Assembly (NCBI GenBank): GCA_030604165.1
Contig: JAUVWK010000223.1
Span: 1-5,287 of the forward strand
Direction of reading: 5' to 3'
Source: Alphaproteobacteria bacterium
Lineage (GTDB): Bacteria > Pseudomonadota > Alphaproteobacteria > UBA828
DNA length: 5,287 bases
The translations under genes and the position numbers were made by a program. Each line of letters starts with the position of its first letter. The first letter of the stretch is position 1. Under the pieces are notes generated by a model, which was not told where the DNA came from, did no database searches, and saw only the letters and a program-made list of their open reading frames with translations. Below are positions 1-5,287 of the stretch, in pieces.

Positions 1-1869
1 GTTGGGATGCTGGAAATACCGCGTCGCCTCGAGTCCGGGCTCGACGTCGAGGGCGGCGACCCCGTGACAATCGCGATAGACGGTCGAGGCCACCTCCTTG
101 AACAAGACGTAGCGGGTGGGCGCGCCCTTGACGAAAAGCCGACCCTCGTCCACATCCACCTCGTCGGCGCTGACCTCCAGCATCTTGGCCGCGATCTTGA
201 GCATTTTCTCGCGGATATCGTTGCCGGCGATCTGCACCGCGGAGCCGCCCATGATGATGCTGCGCGAGCTGTAGTTGCCGAGCCCGTAGGGGCAGGTGTC
301 GGTGTCGCCCTGGATCACCTTGACCTGGTCGAAGGCGACCCCCAGCGTGTCCGCGGCGATCTGGGCGATCGCCGTCTCGTTGCCGTTGCCGGGCGAAGTG
401 ATGCCGGTCAGCACGGTGACCTGACCGGAGGGATTGACCCGCACCGTGGCGCCGTCGTAGCCGCCGAGCAGGGTCGAGCGCGGCATCGAGCAGCCCTCGG
501 GCGTGAGCTCCTGACCGATACCGAGGCCGATATGGCGGCCCTCGCGGCGAGCCTCCTCCTGGCGGCGCGGGAAGCCCTCATAGTCGATCATCTCGAGCAC
601 GCGCTTCATCGCCCCGGCATAGTTGCCGCTGTCCAGCATGGCGCCGGAGACTTGCGGGTAGGGGAACTCGTCGGGCGGGATGAAGTTCTTCATGCGCACC
701 GCGACGCGGTCGAGCCCCGTCTTGCTGGCGACGTCGTCGAGCACGCGGTCCATCAGGAAGGAGGCGCTCTCCTTGCCATAGCCCCGATAGGCGTTCCACG
801 GACATTTGTTGGTGACGACGGAGAACAGCCGCACGCGCGCGTGCTCGATCTTGTAGACGGTGGGAATCGAGTAGGTGCAGACGAACGACATGCCCCAGCC
901 GCAAAGCGCCGAGGGCGCCCCGACATCGGCCAGCACGCGCGCCTTGAAGCCGGTGATACGGCCGTCCTTGCGAAACGCCACCTCGTAGGCGAGGCGCATC
1001 TCGCGCGCGTGCCCACCGACGAGCAAATCCTCGGTCCGCTCCGAGACGAACTTGACCGGCCGCTCGAGGGTGCGCGCCAGATAGGCGACCAGCGGCTCCT
1101 CCTGGAAGGTCGGGGTCTTGAGCCCGAAGCCGCCGCCCACATGCGGCTGGATGACGCGGATCGAGTTCTCCGCGATGCCCAGCGTTTCGGCGAGAAAGAC
1201 ACGCAAGGGGTGGGGATTCTGCGTCGACGCCCAATAGGTGAGCTGCCCCGCGTAGGGGTCGTACTCGGCGAGATAGGCCCGGGGCTCGATCGCCGCGCCG
1301 GTATAGCGATGCTGGTAAACTTCGTCGCTGCTGGTCATCTCGGCCTCGGCGAAGGCCTTGTCGGGATCTCCCTTGAGGAACTCCCGGCTGATCAGGATGT
1401 TGTCGCCCCAATCGGGCTCCACCAGCGGCGAGTCGGGTTGCATGGCCGCTTCCGAGTCCGTCACCACCGGAAGCTCTTCGTAGGCCACCGCCACCAGGTC
1501 CGCCGCTTTTCGCGCCGTGTATTTGTCTTCGGCGACCACGGCCGCCACCGCCTCGCCGACATAGCGAACCCGCTCCGGACAGAGGGCGTAGGAGGTGACG
1601 CCCTTCGCCCCCATCGCGGCCGTATCGTAGGCCTCGAAGATCGGATTCATGTTCTCCTTGACCTCGCGCCCGGTGATCACCTTGACCACGCCGGGAACGG
1701 CCTCGGCGGCGGCGCTGTCGATGCTCTTGATGCGCGCCGAGGCGTAGGGGCTCCGTACCACGGCCATGTGCACCATGTTGTCGCGCTGGATATCCGAGAC
1801 GAAGGTGCCCCTGCCGGCGACCAGCTGACGGTTGGTCAGCGAGGGTTGTCCCTGTCCGATATGCTTCAT
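1..1869 (-). CDS. Molybdenum hydroxylase large (molybdopterin-binding) subunit, xanthine dehydrogenase family, 3' end cut by window
   Basis: This is the catalytic subunit of a xanthine dehydrogenase/aerobic CO dehydrogenase-family enzyme, which hydroxylates a substrate with water and passes electrons to 2Fe-2S and FAD subunits in the cytoplasm. The frame is open from ATG at 1869 to the left edge (623 codons). The family usually runs to about 780 residues, so about 160 are missing, including the catalytic glutamate near the C-terminus. The N-terminus (MKHIGQGQPSLTNRQLVAGR) is typical, with no signal peptide. Residues 15-125 fit the a/b-hammerhead domain; cofactor-binding domains follow. Visible motifs are TQNPH with Gln217, VGGGFG at 244-249, AYRGYGK at 360-366 and GDTDTCPYGLG at 521-531. 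Form I CO dehydrogenase has AYxCSFR at the third site, with Cys binding copper; here that position is Gly363. I infer a non-CO substrate, possibly a heterocycle or aldehyde. A strong ribosome site (GGAGGT, 9 nt spacer) supports the start. It is last of four close genes. Confidence 0.93.
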   Translation of the reverse strand, partial: MKHIGQGQPSLTNRQLVAGRGTFVSDIQRDNMVHMAVVRSPYASARIKSIDSAAAEAVPGVVKVITGREVKENMNPIFEAYDTAAMGAKGVTSYALCPERVRYVGEAVAAVVAEDKYTARKAADLVAVAYEELPVVTDSEAAMQPDSPLVEPDWGDNILISREFLKGDPDKAFAEAEMTSSDEVYQHRYTGAAIEPRAYLAEYDPYAGQLTYWASTQNPHPLRVFLAETLGIAENSIRVIQPHVGGGFGLKTPTFQEEPLVAYLARTLERPVKFVSERTEDLLVGGHAREMRLAYEVAFRKDGRITGFKARVLADVGAPSALCGWGMSFVCTYSIPTVYKIEHARVRLFSVVTNKCPWNAYRGYGKESASFLMDRVLDDVASKTGLDRVAVRMKNFIPPDEFPYPQVSGAMLDSGNYAGAMKRVLEMIDYEGFPRRQEEARREGRHIGLGIGQELTPEGCSMPRSTLLGGYDGATVRVNPSGQVTVLTGITSPGNGNETAIAQIAADTLGVAFDQVKVIQGDTDTCPYGLGNYSSRSIIMGGSAVQIAGNDIREKMLKIAAKMLEVSADEVDVDEGRLFVKGAPTRYVLFKEVASTVYRDCHGVAALDVEPGLEATRYFQHPN

Positions 1870-1878
1870 CGCCCCTGC

Positions 1879-1884
1879 ACCTCC
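1879..1884 (-). promoter_or_regulatory. Ribosome binding site of the molybdenum hydroxylase large subunit
   Basis: GGAGGT on the minus strand, nine bases upstream of the ATG at 1869, is close to an ideal Shine-Dalgarno sequence. It is the strongest ribosome site in the window; the other three complete genes have only weak ones. It fixes the start and suggests the large subunit is translated efficiently by itself rather than by coupling to the VWA gene, which ends 30 nt upstream. Confidence 0.8.
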
Positions 1885-1899
1885 GCGGGTTTCGTTTCC

Positions 1900-3045
1900 T
1901 TAGATCCGAGCCAGGTCGCGGCACAACGCGCGCAGCGAGCCGATGTCGTGGGCCGGCAAAAAATGATCCACGTAGGGCAGCGCCGCGCGCATGCCCTTGG
2001 CGATCGGCGCGTAGCCGTCCGTGCCCAGCAGCGGATTGACCCACACCACCGTGCGCACGCGCCGCCGCAGCGCGCGCATCTCGCGCTCGATCCGGTTTGG
2101 GTCGCCCTGATCATAGCCGTCGCTCAGAATGATTGCGACGGTCGAGCGGGGCGCGCCTTCGCGCAGAACCCGACGATTGAGGAGCCCGAGAGCGCCGCCG
2201 ATGTCGGTGCCGCCCGACCAATGGCGCGCCCGGCGCGCGATCTCGCCAAGGGTCTGCCGCACCGACTGCTGGCGCAGCAAGGCGCTGATCTCGGTCGCCT
2301 CGGTGCTGAACACCACCGTGCGCGAATTCCCCAGCCGCTTCTGCAGCCCGAACATGAGCTCGAGTAGGAAGGGGTTGTAGCTATCCATCGAGCCGCTGAC
2401 GTCGCAGAACAGCACCAGACGAGTCTTGCGCACCCGCCGCCGGGCGCGGCTCAGCTCGACGAAATCCATGCCGTGGCGCAGATTGCGGCGCAGCGAGCGC
2501 CGCAAGTCGATGCGCCGCCCGCGCGGCGAGGGTTGCAGGCGGCGGCTCGGCCGCGTCGCCAGCCGGCGCGCCAGCTCGCGCAAAAGCGCCTCGAGGTCCG
2601 GCGCCGGCTCCCCCCAGCGCGCCTCGAGGTCGACGTCCTGCGTCACCCCGTCGGGGCTCCACTGCCGCGGGCCGCCGCGCAGATCGGGCGGCGTTTCGGG
2701 GTGTTCGCGGTTGCGCTCGTCGGGGCGCGGCTCGAGCTCGAGCTCGCTGGCGACCTCCTCGAGCGGCGCCGCGTTACGCCAGAAGGCGTCGAACAGCCGG
2801 TCGAAGGTCGCCTCCTCCTCGCGGCTGCCGACGAGGTTGACCCGCAGCGCCCAGCGCAAGGCGTCCGGCTCGAGCAGATCGATATGCGGAAGCGAGCGCA
2901 CGGCGTCGATGATGTGGCCCGACGTCACCGTGAACCCGGAGCCGCGCAGCAGGCCGCAGAACTGGAGCACGCGCCGGAACAACGCGTCGCGCGCCGCCCC
3001 GACCGCCGGGTCTACCGCATCGTTGGTCTGGCGGGCTGCTTCCAT
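1900..3045 (-). CDS. coxE: CoxE-type VWA domain protein, molybdenum hydroxylase maturation factor
   Basis: This 381-residue cytoplasmic protein matches the CoxE-like VWA family, partners of MoxR ATPases. In the CO dehydrogenase system CoxD and CoxE are proposed to help build the active-site metal cluster. The N-terminal part (about 20-100) is helical. A charged, proline- and arginine-rich linker spans about 103-180. The VWA domain begins near 205, and its metal-ion-dependent adhesion site is complete: DVSGS at 215-219, Thr280 in SGGTDIG, and Asp309 in LSDGYDQGDP. An intact metal site suggests it can bind a partner through a divalent cation. There is no signal peptide or membrane segment. The ATG at 3045 lies 6 nt after the MoxR stop, with only GAG at a 6 nt spacer as ribosome site, so translational coupling is likely. 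The family call is secure; its client being the adjacent hydroxylase is inferred from position. Confidence 0.93.
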   Translation of the reverse strand: MEAARQTNDAVDPAVGAARDALFRRVLQFCGLLRGSGFTVTSGHIIDAVRSLPHIDLLEPDALRWALRVNLVGSREEEATFDRLFDAFWRNAAPLEEVASELELEPRPDERNREHPETPPDLRGGPRQWSPDGVTQDVDLEARWGEPAPDLEALLRELARRLATRPSRRLQPSPRGRRIDLRRSLRRNLRHGMDFVELSRARRRVRKTRLVLFCDVSGSMDSYNPFLLELMFGLQKRLGNSRTVVFSTEATEISALLRQQSVRQTLGEIARRARHWSGGTDIGGALGLLNRRVLREGAPRSTVAIILSDGYDQGDPNRIEREMRALRRRVRTVVWVNPLLGTDGYAPIAKGMRAALPYVDHFLPAHDIGSLRALCRDLARI

Positions 3046-3051
3046 GCCGGC

Positions 3052-4026
3052 TCAGAGCCCCTCGGCCTCGCGCTCGTCCGCGATCTCTCCGGCGAGAATT
3101 CGCTCGCCGCCGATCGCGTGCAGACGCTCGATGTCGTCATGATATTTGAGCACGCAACCCGCCGTCTCCTCCAACAGGCCGGGCCCGAGCGTGAGCGCGC
3201 CGAGACGCAGCAACGCCCGCGCCCAATCCAAGGTCTCGGCGATGCCGGGGCGCTTGTAGAAATCCACCCGGCGCAGGGTCTGCATCGCGGCGCAGATCTG
3301 CTCGGCCAGGGCCGCTTCGATTTCCGGCACCCGCCGGCGCACGATCTCACGCTCCTTGGCGGGCGAGGGATAGTCGATCCACAGATAAAGGCAGCGCCGC
3401 TTGAGCGCGTCGCTCAGCTCGCGCGTGCGGTTCGAGGTGAGCACGACGAGCGGGCGCAGCGCGGCCGTGAGCGTGCCGATCTCGGGCACCGTCACCTGAA
3501 AGTCCGACAGCACCTCGAGCAGAAAGGCCTCGAACTCCTCGTCCGCGCGATCGACCTCGTCGATCAGCAGCACCGCCGGGCGCGGTCCGGGATGGCGGAT
3601 GGCCTGGAGCAGCGGTCGGCTGAGCAGGAACTCGTCGCCGAAGATCGACGTTTGAAGCGAGCTCTTGAGCGCGGGATCCTGCTCGGCCATGCGAATCTGG
3701 AGGATCTGCCGCGGGTAGTTCCACTCATAGATCGTCGTGCTCGCGTCCAGCCCCTCGTAGCACTGCAAGCGGATCAGCGGCGTGTCGAGCGCGCCGGCCA
3801 GCACCTTGGCGACGTCGGTCTTGCCCACCCCGGCCTCGCCTTCGAGCAGGATGGGCTTCTCCAGCTCGGCCCCGAGCATGACCGTCAGCGCCAGGGGCCG
3901 GTCCGCGATGTAGTTCTCGGCCGCGAACGCCTCTTGGACGGTCTCGGGGGTGCGGAAGATGGCGCGGCTCTTGTCGGCCATGGTCTTTGTCTCAGGCAAA
4001 TCCGGCGCCTGGCTGCCCCCCGCCAT
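3052..4026 (-). CDS. coxD: MoxR-family AAA+ ATPase, CoxD-like
   Basis: This 324-residue cytoplasmic AAA+ ATPase is of the MoxR/CoxD type. CoxD is reported to act in assembly of the CO dehydrogenase active site, and MoxR proteins generally work with VWA partners. Visible are Walker A GEAGVGKT at 63-70, Walker B with acidic pair VLLIDEVDR (Asp156, Glu157), sensor 1 LTSNRTRE around 196-203, a candidate arginine finger KRR at 209-211, and a sensor 2-like region KRPGIAETLDWAR at 258-270. All ATPase elements look intact, so it should be active. The gene starts 4 nt after the LLM stop codon if the ATG at 4026 is used. A second in-frame ATG at 3981 gives 309 residues (MADKSRAIFRTPETV) and fits family N-termini equally well. 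Neither start has a good ribosome site: GAGG is only 2 nt from 4026, and GAG is 9 nt from 3981. The VWA gene follows after 6 nt, the usual pairing. Confidence 0.93.
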   Translation of the reverse strand: MAGGSQAPDLPETKTMADKSRAIFRTPETVQEAFAAENYIADRPLALTVMLGAELEKPILLEGEAGVGKTDVAKVLAGALDTPLIRLQCYEGLDASTTIYEWNYPRQILQIRMAEQDPALKSSLQTSIFGDEFLLSRPLLQAIRHPGPRPAVLLIDEVDRADEEFEAFLLEVLSDFQVTVPEIGTLTAALRPLVVLTSNRTRELSDALKRRCLYLWIDYPSPAKEREIVRRRVPEIEAALAEQICAAMQTLRRVDFYKRPGIAETLDWARALLRLGALTLGPGLLEETAGCVLKYHDDIERLHAIGGERILAGEIADEREAEGL

Positions 4027-4030
4027 GCCC

Positions 4031-5044
4031 TCAGGCGATCGCCGGGAGCACCTGCTCGCCCCACAGCCGGATCGAATTCAGGATCTTGTCCTGGGAAATC
4101 TCCGGGAATTTCATGCGCAACACCACATTGGTGGCGCCAAGCTCCTCCTTGACCCGCAGGGCTTGGCGGATACAGGTCTCGGGGCTGCCGATGATGAAGC
4201 GTTTGCGCAGCAATTCGAGCGCGTTCGGCGCATCCGGCGGCACGGGACGGCCCTCTTCATCGAGCAGATGGCCCCACTCCAGATATTCCTTGTAGATGAA
4301 GAGCACGCCCTCCTTGGCCTCCGCCCAGGCCTGGTCGTCGGTCGCGGCCACAAAGGCCTCGCGGAAGACGGGAAAGTCGAAGCCGCTGGTCGGCTTGCCG
4401 ACCTTCGCGCTGGTCTCCTTGTACGCCGCCAGCCGCTGCTTGAGCACCGAGAACGGCGTTACCGGATCCGCGAACCAGGCATCGGCGATGCGGGCCGCCT
4501 GGCGCACCGCGCCCTCCGCCTTGGAGGCCAGCCAGATGGGCGGATGAGGTTTTTGCACCGGCAGCGGGCGCTGGGTGACGTTGCGGTATTGGTAGTACTT
4601 GCCTTCGAACTCGGTCACCCCTTCGGTCCACAACGCCCGCAGCGCCTGGATGCCCTCCGTCAGCCGCGCGGCGCGCTCGTCCAGCGGAATGCCGAAGGCG
4701 TCGAACTCCTCCTGCCGGTAGCCGTAGCCCACGCCCATGATGAAGCGGCCGTTCGAGACGATGTCGAGCATCGCCGCGTGCTCGGCCACGTGGAGCGGGT
4801 CGTAGAGCGGCAGCAGCAGCACGCCGGTGCCGATGCGAATCCGAGATGTGGCCATCGCCAGCGCGGCGCAGGTGACGAACGGGGCCGGGAAATAGCCGGT
4901 CTCGACGACATGGTGCTCGGTCATCAGGGCCGCGTCGAAGCCCAGCGCCTCGGCGAGCTGAACCTGCGCGACGGTCTCCTGGAAGGTTCGCACCGGATCG
5001 TCATACTCGAAGCCATGAAGCGAATAGACGAGGCTCGATTTCAT
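4031..5044 (-). CDS. LLM-class (luciferase-like) flavin-dependent oxidoreductase
   Basis: This is a 337-residue TIM-barrel flavin oxidoreductase of the bacterial luciferase family, using FMNH2 or F420; which one cannot be read from sequence. Members oxidise small organic substrates, often with a separate flavin reductase, and none is visible here. Family features are the start MKSSLVYSLHGFEYDDPVRT, GFDAALMTEHH at 35-45, IGTGVLLLPLYDPLHVAEHA at 71-90, VSNGRFIMGVGYGYRQEEFD at 96-115, RPLPVQKPHPPIWLAS at 159-174 and a C-terminal GSPET at 286-290. Length is normal and no signal peptide is seen. I chose the ATG at 5044 because the family fold begins there. In-frame ATGs at 5104 (AAGG 3 nt upstream) and 5149 would add 20 or 35 unconserved, Arg/Gly-rich residues, and 5149 sits about 5 nt from the predicted transcription start. 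It is the first gene after the promoter and ends 4 nt before the MoxR ATG, so it should be co-transcribed with the hydroxylase genes. Substrate unknown. Confidence 0.92.
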   Translation of the reverse strand: MKSSLVYSLHGFEYDDPVRTFQETVAQVQLAEALGFDAALMTEHHVVETGYFPAPFVTCAALAMATSRIRIGTGVLLLPLYDPLHVAEHAAMLDIVSNGRFIMGVGYGYRQEEFDAFGIPLDERAARLTEGIQALRALWTEGVTEFEGKYYQYRNVTQRPLPVQKPHPPIWLASKAEGAVRQAARIADAWFADPVTPFSVLKQRLAAYKETSAKVGKPTSGFDFPVFREAFVAATDDQAWAEAKEGVLFIYKEYLEWGHLLDEEGRPVPPDAPNALELLRKRFIIGSPETCIRQALRVKEELGATNVVLRMKFPEISQDKILNSIRLWGEQVLPAIA

Positions 5045-5080
5045 GACGTCGCGCCCCAACCGCAAGCTGCGGCGTTGTCG

Positions 5081-5092
5081 AACACCGGTGTT
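5081..5092. promoter_or_regulatory. 12-bp perfect palindrome AACACCGGTGTT in the leader
   Basis: AACACCGGTGTT is its own reverse complement. It lies 37 nt before the favoured LLM start at 5044 and about 60-75 nt after the predicted transcription start. A perfect 12-bp palindrome in a leader may be a dimeric regulator site or a small hairpin. If translation really starts at 5104 it would instead be coding (codons 5-8). Chance occurrence cannot be excluded. Confidence 0.3.
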
Positions 5093-5122
5093 GTCATCCT
5101 CCATTTTCCTTTCGTTCAGTTT

Positions 5123-5140
5123 ACCGCCCCCGGCGGCGGT
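5123..5140 (-). promoter_or_regulatory. GC-rich stem-loop in the operon leader
   Basis: On the minus strand ACCGCC and GGCGGT form a perfect 6-bp inverted repeat around a 6-base GCCGGG loop. It lies about 14-31 nt after the predicted transcription start and before the favoured start codon. It could be a leader hairpin or a protein site. No U-run follows, so it is not a simple terminator. Short GC-rich repeats arise by chance in such DNA, so the function is uncertain. Confidence 0.3.
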
Positions 5141-5152
5141 CCCGCTCATAAC

Positions 5153-5173
5153 ATATTCTAATTATTAGTATAT
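5153..5173. promoter_or_regulatory. Palindromic operator candidate overlapping the -10 box
   Basis: Arms ATATTCTAAT and ATTAGTATAT flank a central T at 5163. Nine of ten positions pair, with one T-T mismatch at 5157/5169; the inner CTAAT-T-ATTAG is perfect. It covers the whole -10 box (5161-5166) and extends to the predicted transcription start. Size, symmetry and AT-richness are like sites of MarR- or GntR-type dimeric repressors, but the regulator is not in the window and the family is a guess. Occupancy would block RNA polymerase, giving inducible expression. Confidence 0.5.
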
Positions 5174-5189
5174 TTGTTTTCTTGGTCAA
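5161..5189 (-). promoter_or_regulatory. Sigma70-type promoter of the LLM-coxD-coxE-hydroxylase operon
   Basis: On the minus strand TTGACC (5184-5189; 5 of 6 against TTGACA) and AATAAT (5161-5166; 5 of 6 against TATAAT) are separated by exactly 17 bp. The predicted transcription start is near 5154. The element is in an AT-rich island within otherwise GC-rich DNA, between the stop of the upstream gene and the LLM gene, pointing into the operon. The -10 box sits inside a palindrome, suggesting repression by a DNA-binding dimer. This is a sequence match only. Confidence 0.65.
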
Positions 5190-5209
5190 GGCAGACAATG
5201 CTCCATCCC

Positions 5210-5287
5210 CTAGAACGGCTTGGCCTCGGCGAAACGCTTGAGCACGTTTGTGGTCAGCTTGGCGATGTTGTTGTCGTAGTCGTTCCA
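5210..5287 (-). CDS. C-terminal fragment of an unrecognised protein
   Basis: Only the last 25 codons and a TAG stop (5210-5212) are present; the rest lies beyond the right edge. The fragment reads WNDYDNNIAKLTTNV and ends LKRFAEAKPF. Codon use is GC-rich at third positions, like the other genes, and the frame is open to the edge, which supports it being coding. The residues look like an amphipathic C-terminal helix, as found in many soluble enzymes and binding proteins, but I do not recognise the family. It is on the same strand as the operon and ends about 20 bp upstream of the -35 box. No hairpin terminator is visible after the stop, so read-through into the operon is possible. Confidence 0.6.
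   Translation of the reverse strand, partial: WNDYDNNIAKLTTNVLKRFAEAKPF

Noticed and set aside
1..1869. Annotation as a true aerobic CO dehydrogenase (coxL).
   Set aside because: The form I signature with its copper-binding Cys is absent; only the broader molybdenum hydroxylase family is supported.
578..2044. A 488-codon minus-strand frame overlapping the hydroxylase large subunit.
   Set aside because: It is out of frame with the conserved large subunit; motifs VGGGFG, AYRGYGK and GDTD occur only in the frame starting at 1869. It also begins inside the VWA gene.
7..2367. A 786-codon open frame on the plus strand antisense to the hydroxylase and VWA genes.
   Set aside because: Its translation is rich in Arg, Ala, His, Asp and Gly with no recognisable domain, and it lies opposite two clearly conserved genes. 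Long antisense frames are expected in GC-rich coding DNA.
2731..2752. Tandem CTCGAG/GAGCTC run.
   Set aside because: It lies within the VWA gene and encodes the acidic ELELE stretch of its linker; a simple codon-level repeat, not a mobile or regulatory element.
2473..4152. A 559-codon plus-strand frame across the VWA and MoxR genes.
   Set aside because: Antisense shadow: no family motif, composition typical of reversed GC-rich coding sequence, and it spans three real genes.
3950..5161. A 403-codon plus-strand frame opposite the LLM gene.
   Set aside because: It lies antisense to a conserved LLM enzyme, has no recognisable domain, and its end runs through the promoter region of the operon.
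5181..5190. CTTG-GT-CAAG inverted repeat at the -35 region.
   Set aside because: Only 4-bp arms; it is better explained by the TTGACC -35 hexamer and is likely chance.
5190..5209. Possible terminator of the upstream gene.
   Set aside because: No inverted repeat or T-run is visible in the transcribed direction between the TAG stop and the promoter.

Overview
This is a GC-rich window (roughly two thirds G+C by eye, strong GC preference at third codon positions) from a bacterium. The composition and gene families fit a soil or environmental high-GC lineage such as a proteobacterium, but nothing in the sequence fixes the taxon. All real genes lie on the minus strand, so the transcript reads from the right edge to the left edge.

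In transcription order: (1) 5210-5287, the last 25 codons of an unrecognised upstream gene; (2) 5045-5209, an intergenic and leader region with a sharply AT-rich island. It carries a good sigma70-type promoter (TTGACC, 17 bp, AATAAT) whose -10 box lies inside a near-perfect 21-bp palindrome, followed by leader inverted repeats; (3) 4031-5044, an LLM-class (bacterial-luciferase-like) flavin-dependent oxidoreductase; (4) 3052-4026, a MoxR/CoxD-type AAA+ ATPase; (5) 1900-3045, a CoxE-type von Willebrand factor A (VWA) protein; (6) 1-1869, the molybdopterin-binding large subunit of a xanthine dehydrogenase/CO dehydrogenase-family molybdenum hydroxylase, cut by the left edge after 623 residues. Gaps between genes are 4, 6 and 30 nt, so genes 3 to 6 look like one operon.

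The likely logic is that the AAA+ and VWA pair acts as a maturation chaperone for the molybdenum hydroxylase, as proposed for CoxD and CoxE in CO dehydrogenase biogenesis. The LLM flavoprotein would supply a second oxidative step in the same catabolic route. The large subunit reads AYRGYGK where true (form I) CO dehydrogenase has AYxCSFR, so it lacks the copper-ligating cysteine. It is therefore probably not a CO dehydrogenase, and its substrate is unknown. The FAD and 2Fe-2S subunits are not in the window; if they belong to this operon they must lie beyond the left edge.

The window reads mostly as a coherent, recognisable operon rather than a wholly new system. The points worth following are the pairing of CoxD/CoxE-type chaperones with a copper-less hydroxylase, the leading LLM gene, and the palindromic operator over the promoter.
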